Below, piece after piece: positions 50,960-60,613 of a DNA stretch of 64,000 bases; within the stretch, counting starts at the first letter, position 1; every line of letters begins with the position of its first letter. The notes under the pieces are model-generated. The model was given only the letters and a program-made list of their open reading frames with translations, was not told the origin of the DNA and ran no database searches. This DNA is from Leishmania donovani (Eukaryota > Euglenozoa > Kinetoplastea > Trypanosomatida > Trypanosomatidae): NCBI RefSeq assembly GCF_000227135.1, contig NC_018257.1, positions 1-64,000 on the forward strand, read 5' to 3'. Both the position numbers and the translations under genes were made by a program.

Positions 50960-52804
50960 TTACGAGTGGCGCGCGCACCACTCCAGACACCGGCTGGCAA
51001 TGCGCTTGAGGCCTACACGAAGCTGCAAGCATAGCATGTGGTTTTTCGTGGGTTCGTCACCATGCACCTCCGCCAGAGTCTCCTCGTCCTCCGCAAGCGT
51101 TGTGGGAAAAGACTCCATGACGCACTGCACGGTGCTCTTCACCACCGACACGACGGCGGCCTCCGTCACCGGCGACAGTGGTTCAAAAGGGCCGTAGCGG
51201 CGACCCTCCATCATATCGAACTCGTCTGCCTGTGCGAGCTGTACGCGGAGAAGCGCCAGCAAAGCAGCGGGTGGCACGCCGTCGTGTGGAATCCAGCAGC
51301 GACCCGGCAAGCACAACGCGTAGCGACGCATCAACGCCAGGCGCCGCGCATCCCAGCTGCTCTCGGTGCCCCCCTCACGCGAAAGCGGTGCTGACGTGTC
51401 TGTGGCGTCGCTCTCGCCCTGCGGCTCATTGGGCCCTGCGGGAACGGCGAGTGGAAAGGGCAGCTTGTCGTGTACGTTGTCGGGCCCCAGCAGAAAGCCG
51501 TAGTGCTGAAGCAGCTCCCAGTTCTGCAGTGGGCCGTAGCTCATCCACAGCTCGCGCCCCACATCCGCCGCCGTCAACGCAGCGCCTACCTGCATAGTAA
51601 AAGGGCCCCCGTTCGGCTCCACCTTGCGAACAAGCACGTCGGTGTGGTTGGCGTGATTCACCATGTCTGCCAAGGGCACCAGTGCCATGACGACGGCGCC
51701 GTCCACGTTAAGGTTGAAGGCGCGCGAGTCGAAGGTCGACTGGGCCCACACAAGGTGCTCCCAGACGAAGGCCGCCGACATGTCAGCCAGCGACGGGGCT
51801 GCTGCCGACGCACCGTACAGCTTCGAGAGCGCGCGGTGGAAGAGCGGAAGGAGAGAGTTCTGAAGCTGATCGACAAAAGCCTGCATCTGACTGCGCTTGG
51901 CGAGGACGTCGTCGACCATGTCGAGTCCATCGAGTTCTGCCAGATCGCGCAGCTCCCAAGCGATGGGTATGGTGGGGTACCGCCCCGGGCAATGTGTAAG
52001 CAGCCGCCTCCAGTGTGAGCGCTCCACGCCCTCAACAAAACGCTCGTAGACGAGGCAGAGAACGAGCATGGCCTCCTCGTTTGCCAGGAGGCCGCGCAGA
52101 GACGGCTCGGCAGCGATGGCGCGGCCCAAGGCGCAGTACTGGAGCAGAGAATCGATAAAGAACATCTCAGAGCGAGGCACTTGAAGCAGCGTGCCGCGGC
52201 TGGGGACGGGGGCGGCGCAGCGCAGAGACCCCTCGCTGTAATCGTTGCCTGCCTCCATCGGGATAAAGGCGACCTTGTCCGACCACGCATCGGTCAGGGT
52301 GGCGCATCGGCCGTGGTCGGCATCTCTAAGGGCGGAGCGGGCCGCGCTGGACTCCGTCACGGACAGGCTGCCCTGTGGCTTGATCGTAGCCGTTGCGTAC
52401 TCATCGAGTGCCGCGCGAAGCGCGTTCAATGAAGACGCGGGCGGTAACTCTCCACGTTGTTGCTCCTCCATAAAGTGCCAAGCCAGCTTCACGCTGAGCT
52501 GCTCGTTCCACGGATCGACCACATCGCGCACGCGACCTGCAATCATGCGCGCGTCCAAGCACTCCCACAGAGTGCGCCCGTCCAGAGCAACGAGACGCGC
52601 TCGCCACAGCAGCTCCGGCAACGTCCAGCCCGTGCGACTGGCGAGAACTGCCTGAACAAAGAGCGGGTCTTCATCGCTGTAGGGCACGCCCGTGTCTTCG
52701 GCATGCCATCGTAGATAGCGGCGCTTTACTTCGGCGTTGTCAGAGTTGTTCAGCTGCGCTGCAAACCATTGAACGGCAGTGGTGAGCGGTGCGGAGGCAG
52801 ACAT
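50960..52804 (-). CDS. SET-domain protein methyltransferase, SETD3/SETD6-like
   Basis: A 614-residue protein from the ATG at 52804, preceded by a strong polypyrimidine tract. Residues ~1-170 are a helical N-terminal region not recognised. The SET region runs about 174-440, with the substrate and cofactor motifs VPLADMVNHA (376-385) and SYGPLQNWELLQHYGF (422-437), which match the LVPLaDmlNH and SYG..sN.eLL..YGF signatures of the Rubisco-LSMT/SETD3/SETD6 class. The insert characteristic of this class (the iSET helices, here ~215-370) is present. The remainder resembles the LSMT substrate-binding domain. Such enzymes methylate lysine or histidine on non-histone proteins; the target is unknown. 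The GxG entry of the SET fold is not obvious. Confidence 0.88.
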   Translation of the reverse strand: MSASAPLTTAVQWFAAQLNNSDNAEVKRRYLRWHAEDTGVPYSDEDPLFVQAVLASRTGWTLPELLWRARLVALDGRTLWECLDARMIAGRVRDVVDPWNEQLSVKLAWHFMEEQQRGELPPASSLNALRAALDEYATATIKPQGSLSVTESSAARSALRDADHGRCATLTDAWSDKVAFIPMEAGNDYSEGSLRCAAPVPSRGTLLQVPRSEMFFIDSLLQYCALGRAIAAEPSLRGLLANEEAMLVLCLVYERFVEGVERSHWRRLLTHCPGRYPTIPIAWELRDLAELDGLDMVDDVLAKRSQMQAFVDQLQNSLLPLFHRALSKLYGASAAAPSLADMSAAFVWEHLVWAQSTFDSRAFNLNVDGAVVMALVPLADMVNHANHTDVLVRKVEPNGGPFTMQVGAALTAADVGRELWMSYGPLQNWELLQHYGFLLGPDNVHDKLPFPLAVPAGPNEPQGESDATDTSAPLSREGGTESSWDARRLALMRRYALCLPGRCWIPHDGVPPAALLALLRVQLAQADEFDMMEGRRYGPFEPLSPVTEAAVVSVVKSTVQCVMESFPTTLAEDEETLAEVHGDEPTKNHMLCLQLRVGLKRIASRCLEWCARHS

Positions 52805-52859
52805 CGCGCCAGAGAGCTGCGTGCACGGGCAGTGGATGTCGGGAACGGTGAGGAGTTGC

Positions 52860-52910
52860 CAAAGAAAAGGGAGAATGGGGCGGAAGGGGTAGCGGAGGAA
52901 GTAGAGGAAG
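52860..52910 (-). promoter_or_regulatory. Polypyrimidine tract upstream of the SET-domain gene
   Basis: The plus strand is nearly all purine at 52861-52910, so the coding strand is CT-rich 55-105 bases before the ATG at 52804. This is the expected layout of a trans-splice acceptor and supports the chosen start over the longer open frame upstream. Confidence 0.5.
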
Positions 52911-53189
52911 CACGCTACACCGACCAGCGCACGCACGAGCGGCACCACAGAAGGCTCGCAGCCCGCGCAGCAGTCGGCACACTCACACGATGAACGAGTC
53001 GTGTGGCACGGAGACCAACTAGAAAGCACACCGCAAAAGAGGGAGAGGGAGGGGGCATCTGCACTCCGCCCAGCACCGAAACGCCGACTTCGGACGGCCC
53101 TCTCCTTCGCCGTCTTCTTCGTCAGCGCCTTGCGTCAATGGTACCCCCCTTCATGCGCAGCAGGGGGGGGGGGGCAGCAGCCGCGGTTG

Positions 53190-53651
53190 TCATACCAAGC
53201 CCGCGTCGCGCCAGCAAACACGCAAGCACATGCACGCCGACAGTGGGCGAGAGAGAGAGAGAGGCAGATCCGACACGCAGTCGTTCGCAGGCGCGGCAAG
53301 TACCGCGTACCCCTCGCCGGAGAGCTTCCGCCACAGCAGCCCGTATGCATCGGGACGCTGACGGCACCGTTCGACGTATTTGCCCCTCGGCCACATCGCA
53401 CCCTCCCCGCCATCCAGTTCAGAGCGCTCTGCGGGCTGTTCAGCACCGTGGGGGTCGGCAGAAATGGTGAAGGAGAGTCGCGCCTCCGCCGAAGAGCGTA
53501 TCTTGACCTCAAACGCGGTGCAGGTGATGTCGCACATCACGCTGCTCTGGATGTCAGCGTCGGGGAACCAGAGGAGGCCTCCCACGGGCAGCGCCAGCAA
53601 AGAAAAGGCTATGCGCGATAATGCTGACGCGGTCGCGAGCCCCCAAGTCAT
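53190..53651 (-). CDS. Possible small protein, uncertain
   Basis: A 153-residue frame from an ATG at 53651. The N-terminus has a hydrophobic segment (ALSRIAFSLLALPVGGLLW) like a signal anchor; the middle reads as ordinary protein (SSVMCDITCTAFEVKIRSSAEARLSF), whereas the C-terminal ~25 residues look like translated UTR. No family is recognised. It may be a real small gene, or the downstream, frame-shifted part of the relic at 53728-54369. Evidence is codon and composition only. Confidence 0.3.
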   Translation of the reverse strand: MTWGLATASALSRIAFSLLALPVGGLLWFPDADIQSSVMCDITCTAFEVKIRSSAEARLSFTISADPHGAEQPAERSELDGGEGAMWPRGKYVERCRQRPDAYGLLWRKLSGEGYAVLAAPANDCVSDLPLSLSRPLSACMCLRVCWRDAGLV

Positions 53652-53727
53652 CGACGCTCACGCTCAACGCGAAGGCGTCTCTCGAGGCCAGCGGGCACGG
53701 CGCCCCGATCAGCATGCATGCGGAGCG

Positions 53728-54369
53728 TTAGAAGCGCGAGATCTTATCTGGGCTGATCGAGCTGCGGTAAGAGAGGAGCCACCGCAGGTAGATGCGAAGC
53801 GCTATGATGGCGCCGTATACGTGCAGCGCACTCACAGCCACGGTGCCGCGCAACTTCGAAGCAGTGCGCACCGTTCGAGTCGTCGTGGCGGCGGGAGGCG
53901 TCATCGACGCCTCCACGACCGCTGGTCAGGCGGCCACCCCTTCCTTGTCGCCGATGCCGCGCGTCAAGTCATCGCACGAGCGCGCGAGTGCCAGAGACGT
54001 CTGCTGCAGCGCCGAGGTCTCGGGACACCGCTGAAAGAGGGCGAAGGCAACGGCAGCGGCAGACGCGCCTGTAAGTGGGTGTCTGGTGATGCACAGAACG
54101 ACAAGGTGACGGCAGGCTGCGCAGCCAGCTCTGCTGCGTGCACGCACACAGCGTGGCAAGACAGCACGACCGACCGCCACGATAGGGAGGTGCGAAGAGG
54201 ATGCATACGGAGAGCCGTGCGCGCGAGGTGAAAGCACGAGCAGCGAAGAAGCGCTGCGCCTTGTGAGACGGCGAGCAAGAGAAATATGAAGAGAGAGCGA
54301 GAGCACCGTGTCTGGAGCAGTCGACGTCGCGGCATTGGTTCGGCAGTTTGCCATGACGGGCGCGGCCAT
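53728..54369 (-). pseudogene. Stop-interrupted gene relic
   Basis: A minus-strand frame begins at an ATG at 54369 and reads to a TGA at 53926-53928, then continues in the same frame for 65 codons to the stop at 53728. The part around the stop reads like helical protein on both sides (ALQQTSLALARSCDDL before, SKLRGTVAVSALHVYGAII after), the latter with a membrane-helix-like segment. One TGG-to-TGA change would explain the break. The N-terminal ~50 codons look UTR-like, so the true start may be later. No family recognised. Could also be chance openness in GC-rich DNA. Confidence 0.33.
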
Positions 54370-54944
54370 CGTCAGCAGCGCAACACGAAAGCACCTCGAA
54401 GTGGGCGTGTGTGTGAGTGCTTCATGGGTGCCTGTTCGCCTGATGCCAAAGGCAGCCTTCACTCCAGAAAGTGTGCGCCAGGACTGCCCGCGAGGTCACT
54501 CGCGCCGCTACCCAGCGCCGTTGTCGCGGCGTCTGTCTTGCAGTTGTCGTGCGCCCCAGCGCCTGCGCACGCATGCACGCGTGTCGACTGAGAGACACAC
54601 GTAGAGCGCGTCCGACATACTTGCACGCCATGACGTTGCATGCGGGTGCGGGAAGGGTGGCGGTGGTGGTTTCAATGTTGATACAGCCAAGGCACTCACA
54701 TAAAGTGAAAATAGGGAGGCAGACAGACTGCGAACGCGAGAGGGGCCCGCAGGCAACAACCGGAGAAGAGGTACAGCGGCTGATGTGCTACTCCTCAGCA
54801 GCCACGCACTCATCGCACTCCACTCCCCCTCCCTAAGTACTCCTCATCTCCCTCAGGGGTGGTACGCCACACACGCGGCCGCCGTTCCATCTGCACTTCA
54901 CTGCGCTCCAGTGGACAGCGTCCACAAGTGCCCGTGCATATGCA

Positions 54945-55844
54945 CTATTCCTTCTTCACCTCCGAGATGTGGACGTTGGCCATGCGCTCGAGCACGCTGA
55001 CGACAGCGGAGTTGTCTTGGTCGCCGTCGCCGTTCTGAATCATCGCCTGGAAGAGCTGCGTGTTGACAGCGGTGGAGGGCAGCGGCACGCCGAACTCCTT
55101 GGCCGAGTCCATCACAATGCCCATGTCCTTGCTCTGCAGGGCAGCCTTAAAGCCGGGCTCGCGGTTGCCAGCGAAGAGGCGATCCGGCTTCACATCGAGG
55201 GTCCAGCACTGCGCCGAACCACTCTTGATCGCCTCGATAACTGTCGGCCCTGACACGCCGCACTTCTCAGAGAAGACAAGGATTTCGCCGAGCGCGACCA
55301 TCTGGGCAGCCACCATGATCTGGTTCGCCGCCTTGCACACCTGCCCCGCCCCGCAGTCGCCAATGCGGGTCACCTTCTTACCCACTGCGAGCAGCACAGG
55401 CAAAACAGTCTCAAGCGCAGCAGCGTCGCCGCCGACCATGACGGTCAAGGTGCCGTTGCGCGCTCCGATGTCGCCGCCAGAGACCGGTGCGTCCAGTGCA
55501 CGCACTTTTTTCTCCTTCCACAGCCGTCGTGCGATCTCCTGCGCGACAGAGGGCTTGATGGTGCTGTTGTCCACAAAGATGGCCCCTTCACGAATGCCGG
55601 CTGCCACGCCGTTGGGGCCGAACACGATCTCCATCACGTCAGGGGAGTCCGAGAGGTTTGTGAAGACGACATCAGAGGCCGCCGCCAACTCCGCCGGCGT
55701 CGCGCACGCCGTGGCGCCAGCCGCGACGAGGTCGTCGCACTTGGAGGCTGTGCGGTTCCACACACTCACAGGAAAGCCCGCCTTGAGGATGTTGACGGCC
55801 ATGGGCTTGCCCATGAGCCCCAGACCAATGTACCCGACGCGCAT
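54945..55844 (-). CDS. Beta-hydroxyacid dehydrogenase, 2-hydroxy-3-oxopropionate (tartronate semialdehyde) reductase-like
   Basis: A complete 299-residue NAD(P)-dependent reductase of the 3-hydroxyisobutyrate dehydrogenase family. The N-terminal Rossmann motif IGLGLMGKPM (6-15) starts immediately at the protein's N-terminus. The substrate motif DAPVSGGDIGARNGT occupies 118-132, and the catalytic Lys171 lies in GAGQVCKAANQIM. The C-terminal helix bundle is present. The overall wording is closest to bacterial GarR/GlxR enzymes that reduce tartronate semialdehyde to glycerate, and the lack of a targeting presequence suggests the cytosol. A bacterial origin by gene transfer is plausible given such similarity, but phylogeny is needed. 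Alternative substrates in the family are 3-hydroxyisobutyrate and succinic semialdehyde. Confidence 0.92.
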   Translation of the reverse strand: MRVGYIGLGLMGKPMAVNILKAGFPVSVWNRTASKCDDLVAAGATACATPAELAAASDVVFTNLSDSPDVMEIVFGPNGVAAGIREGAIFVDNSTIKPSVAQEIARRLWKEKKVRALDAPVSGGDIGARNGTLTVMVGGDAAALETVLPVLLAVGKKVTRIGDCGAGQVCKAANQIMVAAQMVALGEILVFSEKCGVSGPTVIEAIKSGSAQCWTLDVKPDRLFAGNREPGFKAALQSKDMGIVMDSAKEFGVPLPSTAVNTQLFQAMIQNGDGDQDNSAVVSVLERMANVHISEVKKE

Positions 55845-57802
55845 TGCTCAAGAGGAGCGGCCACGGGGTCCGTTTATGGGAGCAGGATGAAAAGATGCTG
55901 TCTTGTCGTGCTGGGAAAGCCCCGGCTTGCGGATGGACAGCGGTGGAGGCAGGCGAGAAAGAGGGATGGTGGGTGAGTGCAGTGCGGTGATGCGGGCAAA
56001 AGTAGCAGTGGGCAAGCGACACCGGAGATGTGGCGCAGTGCGCGTGACGGCACACAGACGCCGAAGGGGCGGCGGTGCAGCGGCTTACGCGGTGAGGAGC
56101 GACCTCCTGCCTCCCGCAGAAACGGCTCAGAGCACTCAAGCAATGCCCCTACGTGCGCGCTTGACGTGCACGTACATGTTCGTTAGCACGAATGCAGTTG
56201 CATCTACGCGCAAGCAGGCAGAAGTTCCTTTTCTGGGAAGTGGTGGCTCTCGCCCCAACGCTGTCGTTTCAAGCTGCTGTTGAGGCCTTACTGGCGCGTA
56301 GGAGAGGGAAGAGAGAGGCCGGAGCTGCCGCTCAGCGCTCGCGCGCACGAGGCCGAAACGCTGGCAGCGCACCGCAGATGAATGGCACCCCACCGTTACG
56401 AGAGTGAAAGCACAGTCGGCTCCTGAAACACGCACCGAACCCCGCCTCGTCAGCCGGCGTTCAATAGCCCTCTCTTGCGCTATCTATGCCAGCCGCATAG
56501 AGAGTGAACCAGAGCAGCTGCCGCGGCACCGCTAAAATAGATGAAAGAAGGTCTCTTACGTCCGTGCGGGCGCACTGTCAAGACACACAGCGACCGGCAG
56601 CACCCAAACCCTGTCGGCGCGCAACGTCGTCGCCTTCACTGGCGTGGCTAATCGCCCCCATCCTGGCTGATAGACGCTGTGCGCAATGGAGGACAGGCGA
56701 GGAACTGTTTGCACCTGCGCTCGCGCCTGGTTTACATGTCCCGCCAGCTCGCGCGAGTGCATGAGCATAAGAATGCGCGCCGGCATCGGCGGGTCGTGTT
56801 GCTGTCACGCCCACCCCCGCGCTATCGGCCGCAGCGGTGCCCGTCTTCTTCTTTGCTGACGGCACCCGCTCCACAATCTCAATGTGCGCCTGCCGATCCA
56901 CCGCGCCGGGGTACGTGTGTTGTCGATCACGACACTGTGTCCGCCCGCCTAGTACCTTTCCGCTTCCTTGCGGCACTTGCCACGTGTCTGCGTCGCGCCA
57001 CGGTTGACATGACGGTGCCTGTCACGGTTGCAGATGGCGGAGGTAGAAGGTGGACTTGCCACCGTCCGGGTACCTCGGAAAGAGGGTCGTCACCTGCACG
57101 TTCGGGCACGCAAAGAAAGGCGGCGCGGCAGGCAGCCCGCCGACGGTCGCCACCGTCGGCGTGGTGACGCGAGCTGACAGGCCGGCATACTGCCACGGAA
57201 GCTGCTGCAACTAGACGGGGCTCACATCGCTTCGCGAGAACTCCTCGCGCTCTGCAAGTAATGTGCGCGTCAGACGCAACAGCGCATCACTCAAGCGCAT
57301 GGATGATGGCGGTGACGACGGCGGCCATGGCAAGAGCGGCGCGCTGTGGCACTACAGGACACGAGAGAAATAGAAAGCACAGCGGAGACATCGGTGTGGT
57401 TTAGTGAACGGCACCTCGCCTCCACCGCCTCCTCCCCCTTTCAGCAGCACGCCCGAGGTTGCGAGTGCAAGGCACCGCCTGCGCACATCTGCATGGCCCT
57501 CCCCTTTTCGAGAGCGCCAAGCGTCACGGGGAACTCTTCGGTTATGTATAATGTTTTTCGAGGCTGGTTATCCTTGTTAGGACAGTGGCACAGACGACGC
57601 GCGCGTGTGTGTGTGTGTGCCATCGTATCTGTGGAGTGTGCAATTAGGTGGATAAAGCGGTCACTGTCCAAGTGCGCAGCAGCCCATTCTCCGTCGCGGT
57701 GGCCAGGCTGGCGTCCAACGTGCCATGAGCGCTGGTGGGGCGCGGTACCAGGTGCAGCGGCGCACTCCTTGTTCATTGTCCAGCGCGAACTCGGCCCTTC
57801 GC
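55845..57802. other. Intergenic region with possible gene relic
   Basis: Almost 2 kb without a firm gene. The part 56578-57210 holds a stop-broken frame reported separately. Elsewhere there is a short (GT)n tract at about 57604-57620 and no recognisable ORF or RNA gene. Confidence 0.55.
56578..57210 (-). pseudogene. Stop-interrupted gene relic
   Basis: One minus-strand frame covers 57210 to 56578, broken only by a TGA at 57022-57024. The upstream part (about 62 codons, QQLPWQYAGLSARVTTPTV... YPDGGKSTFYLRHLQP) and the downstream part (QAPSCQPWRDADTWQ..., YPGAVDRQAHIEIVERVPS) both read like real protein, with varied composition unlike the UTR around them. No family is recognised. The 5' end is undefined: the first codons at 57210 are not clearly a start. 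The ORF is most likely a decayed gene, or chance. Evidence is frame continuity only. Confidence 0.33.
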
Positions 57803-59479
57803 CTACAAGTTCTTCCGAAGCTCGTCTTGCAGCAGCATGAGTCGCTTGGTGATGCCGAAAGTTGCCTTGAAGACCTTCTTCAAGTCCTCCTCCGACATGG
57901 CCAGGAACACCTGCACGTCGATCGTCTCGCGTTGCACTGTGCGAATGAGCCCTTTCAACCCCTTCCGGTTGAACACCGCCACTAGTAACTCCACGCCATG
58001 TGTGCCCTGCAGTGCCTCCGGTGCAGAAGACTCTCCGGCTGCGGGTACACTATCATGCGCGGCGAAGCTGTCCGTGGCAGACGAAGATGCGCCGTCGGCC
58101 TCCCCCGACTCCGTCGAAGGAGGTAGCACCATTGCAGCGTGTGCGAGGCAAGTGGAGAGGCGCCCCCACTCCCCGTCTGTCCTTGCCCAGCAAAGGAACG
58201 CCTCCTGCACCTCGGAGCTCGTCGGCTCGCTTGCCTTCTGCGTGCACACCACCTCGTGCACAATGCGCTTCAGCAGTGCGGTGGACCAGCGGTGTACATC
58301 ACGACTCGTGTCGGTGGAGAGGCGCCGCGCGAGCCGGCTGCGCAGACGCTCGAGAGCATCGCTGCTGCTCTCCAGCCCTGCGATACAGTCCTCCACGTTG
58401 CCGCAGAGCTCACCGTAGGAGCCTGCAAGGACGCGCTCCAGCTCTGGCGTACGACGCAGTGCCTCAACCACGTCCTCGCAGCTCTCCAGCACCCGCCATG
58501 TGTCGAGCAGCGGGCTTGGTCGGCTGAGCTGGTGCTGCATGGCAAGGGGAGGAGGCATGGGCAGAAAAAGCTCGCGCGAGGCTTCCGTGAGCACGGTGGG
58601 GAGCCACGGCAAGCGGTGCAACGTGTGGCCCACGAAAAGCGCGTTGAAGACGTCATCATAGTAGAAGAGCGCCTCGTTGGTGAAGTGCGCTGGGTGGTGC
58701 GTCTGGCTGTGTTCCCTGCGCCGCTGTTGCTGTCCCTTGCTCTTGACAGCCACAACACGCAGCGCCCGCGCTGCTGCCGGCGCGGGCGCCTCCGCTTCGC
58801 TTTTTGCCACGTCGACGGCCACCGTATCCCCGTCCGCCATGGCCGACACGCGATCCTCCGGAAGCTCTGCGAAGCGCAGCAGCTCCAGCGGTGCGTTGGG
58901 CGCGTTCTCCAGCACTGCGCGCTGCACGCCATCGTGAAACGTGGCGTTTGTGAGCAGCGCGTGCCCAAAGCCGTTGCATACCAGTCGCGCCTGCGGGATG
59001 TGTTCGAGAAGCTGCTTGATGAGTGAGCTCTGGAGGGGAGAGACGCCACCGGGGAGGAGGACGTGGTGGACGCGGCTCAGCGTTGCGGCGTACGCGTCGC
59101 AGAAGCGGTGTACGGCGTCGATGCTCTGCACCTGCGGCAGTCCAACGAGCACCTGCGACTGCGCCGCTGGATCCTTGAACTCGACATCGGATATGCTCGT
59201 GGACGTTAAGAGATAGATGGATTGCGTGTGAGGCGGGGCGTTCGGCGACGCCTCGCGAGACACGTCAAGCACTGTTGTCATGTGCCGCCCGCAACCGTGG
59301 AGCGGAATGCCTTGATCATGAGAGCATGTCACGTAGAGCCGCGGCGGAGCGTGGCGCAGGTACCGCGAAGAGTGGAAGACCGAGGTCACGGATTCGACGA
59401 GAGAGCTTGAGCTGCTCGCGGTGTGCGGAGCTGCACTCCGAGCAGCGGTGACTCGACATGCCAGCGACACCCGTAACAT
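57803..59479 (-). CDS. SAM-domain protein with a possible degenerate metallo-beta-lactamase fold
   Basis: A 558-residue protein from the first ATG (59479, MLRVSLACRVTAARS), whose basic Ser/Ala-rich start resembles a mitochondrial presequence. Residues ~495-558 form a SAM domain: LLVAVFNRKGLKGLIRTVQRETIDVQVFLAMSEEDLKKVF then LQDELRKNL, with the typical helix spacing. Residues ~60-310 weakly resemble the metallo-beta-lactamase part of flavo-diiron-type proteins: VHHVLLPGGVSPLQSSLIKQLLEHIPQARLVCN and FYYDDVFNALFVGHTLHRL occupy the right places. The HxHxDH metal-binding motif is absent, so the enzyme site would be dead. SAM domains mediate oligomerisation or protein/RNA contacts. Function is unknown; the MBL assignment is tentative. 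Confidence 0.82.
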   Translation of the reverse strand: MLRVSLACRVTAARSAAPHTASSSSSLVESVTSVFHSSRYLRHAPPRLYVTCSHDQGIPLHGCGRHMTTVLDVSREASPNAPPHTQSIYLLTSTSISDVEFKDPAAQSQVLVGLPQVQSIDAVHRFCDAYAATLSRVHHVLLPGGVSPLQSSLIKQLLEHIPQARLVCNGFGHALLTNATFHDGVQRAVLENAPNAPLELLRFAELPEDRVSAMADGDTVAVDVAKSEAEAPAPAAARALRVVAVKSKGQQQRRREHSQTHHPAHFTNEALFYYDDVFNALFVGHTLHRLPWLPTVLTEASRELFLPMPPPLAMQHQLSRPSPLLDTWRVLESCEDVVEALRRTPELERVLAGSYGELCGNVEDCIAGLESSSDALERLRSRLARRLSTDTSRDVHRWSTALLKRIVHEVVCTQKASEPTSSEVQEAFLCWARTDGEWGRLSTCLAHAAMVLPPSTESGEADGASSSATDSFAAHDSVPAAGESSAPEALQGTHGVELLVAVFNRKGLKGLIRTVQRETIDVQVFLAMSEEDLKKVFKATFGITKRLMLLQDELRKNL

Positions 59480-60253
59480 GTGCGCACCGAAAGCAAGCGC
59501 GCGAAGTGGTGTGGAGGCAGTCCTGGACAAACTGGATGCCGACGTGTCCACGCGGGCGTCGCTTAGGTTGCGCGTGTGGAGGGCGCGAGGTGTGCCTGCT
59601 CACGCGTCTCAGGGCAGAAGACAGGCCGAAAGAGGGGGATTAGAAGAAAGAGATGTTGGGGGGGGGGGTACCGACGGCGCTTGTGTCACAGCTCGCCTCC
59701 CTTTCGTGCACACTGCCGGCGCCCCTAACCGCAGCTGGTCATGTGGAGCCGACAGACACGCGCAGAGGCACATCAGAGGCTGTCAATGAAGGCGGTGCGG
59801 TGCACGCCCGTGAAGTCAAGGACGCGCACGCAGCTCTGCGAGCTCCACCCTTGCCAACGTGCGAGGCGGCAATGCCCGCTCTGTTTCTCTAACCTCGTCT
59901 TGTGTTGGTGATGTCGATCAGCGCTCCCTTATGGGATCGGAGGAGGTGGAGGGGACAGGACAAAGAAGAAACAGCGACAGTTGTGAAGGAAAAGGCGAGA
60001 GAGCGGGGGGGAGCAGCTGCTAGATGTGTGCAGTGCGAGCGGGCCACTTCTAAAAGCCCCACATCGCCACAGAGCCCACCCCACAATGCGTCTCGCTGAA
60101 GAGAGGCGCGCACACGCCGCAGCGCTCATCCTCGACAGTCGCCTCTCTTGTGCTTCTTCCTCTTCCTCAGCATGTAAAGACACGCGTGCCCGGCGCCGCA
60201 GGGGGGAGGAGGAGGGCGACGCCACCACTGACGAGGGTCTGTGGGGCTACTGA
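59480..60253. other. Intergenic spacer
   Basis: No gene recognised. A G-run of about 10 lies at 59659-59668, and purine-rich plus-strand sequence at 59935-60015 gives a candidate polypyrimidine tract on the transcribed strand. Confidence 0.6.
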
Positions 60254-60613
60254 CTACTTGCGCCACGGCTCCTTCTGCGACTTAGCGTAGAAGCCCCCCA
60301 TGGCGCCAACGAAAATGCCGACAACGGCGCCAAAAGTGGTGCCGTTCAAGCTGCCGCCGTCGACGACGCACAAGGCGCCGCTCGCTGCTGCGGTCGCCAG
60401 CGTTGCCAAGGCAACGGAAGGGCTGATAGGGGTGACCAGAAGATGGAAGAGCCCGGTCGTCGTCGAGCATGTGAAGAACGAGGAGCATGAGCCGATCAGC
60501 ACTTTATCCGTGAAGCGGCGGCTAGGGGTGAGGAGGACTGGATGCCTCACCGCACCACTGCTGCTACGCACGGGCAACAAGTGGGGCAGCGTGCGGGAGG
60601 GATAGCGAAGCAT
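60254..60613 (-). CDS. Small membrane protein, probable mitochondrial
   Basis: A 119-residue protein from the ATG at 60613 (MLRYPSRTLPHLLPVRSSSG). The N-terminal ~45 residues are rich in Arg, Ser and Pro and lack acidic residues, like a mitochondrial presequence. Two hydrophobic segments follow: about 70-88 (ISPSVALATLATAAASGAL) and 95-113 (GTTFGAVVGIFVGAMGGFY), separated by a short DGGSLNG loop, and a charged tail KSQKEPWRK. The glycine-rich second helix looks like a helix-packing motif. Similar short two-helix proteins are common in kinetoplastid inner-membrane complexes, but no family is recognised. Upstream of it an in-frame 12-codon stretch begins without a good start. Confidence 0.72.
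   Translation of the reverse strand: MLRYPSRTLPHLLPVRSSSGAVRHPVLLTPSRRFTDKVLIGSCSSFFTCSTTTGLFHLLVTPISPSVALATLATAAASGALCVVDGGSLNGTTFGAVVGIFVGAMGGFYAKSQKEPWRK

Larger units (their letters stand above)
52805..54944. other. Intergenic region with possible gene relics
   Basis: About 2.1 kb with no firm gene. Besides the splice signals at 52861-52910 it contains a 12-base G run at 53163-53174, an ORF at 53190-53651 and a stop-broken frame at 53728-54369, each reported separately. Nothing else is recognised. Confidence 0.55.
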
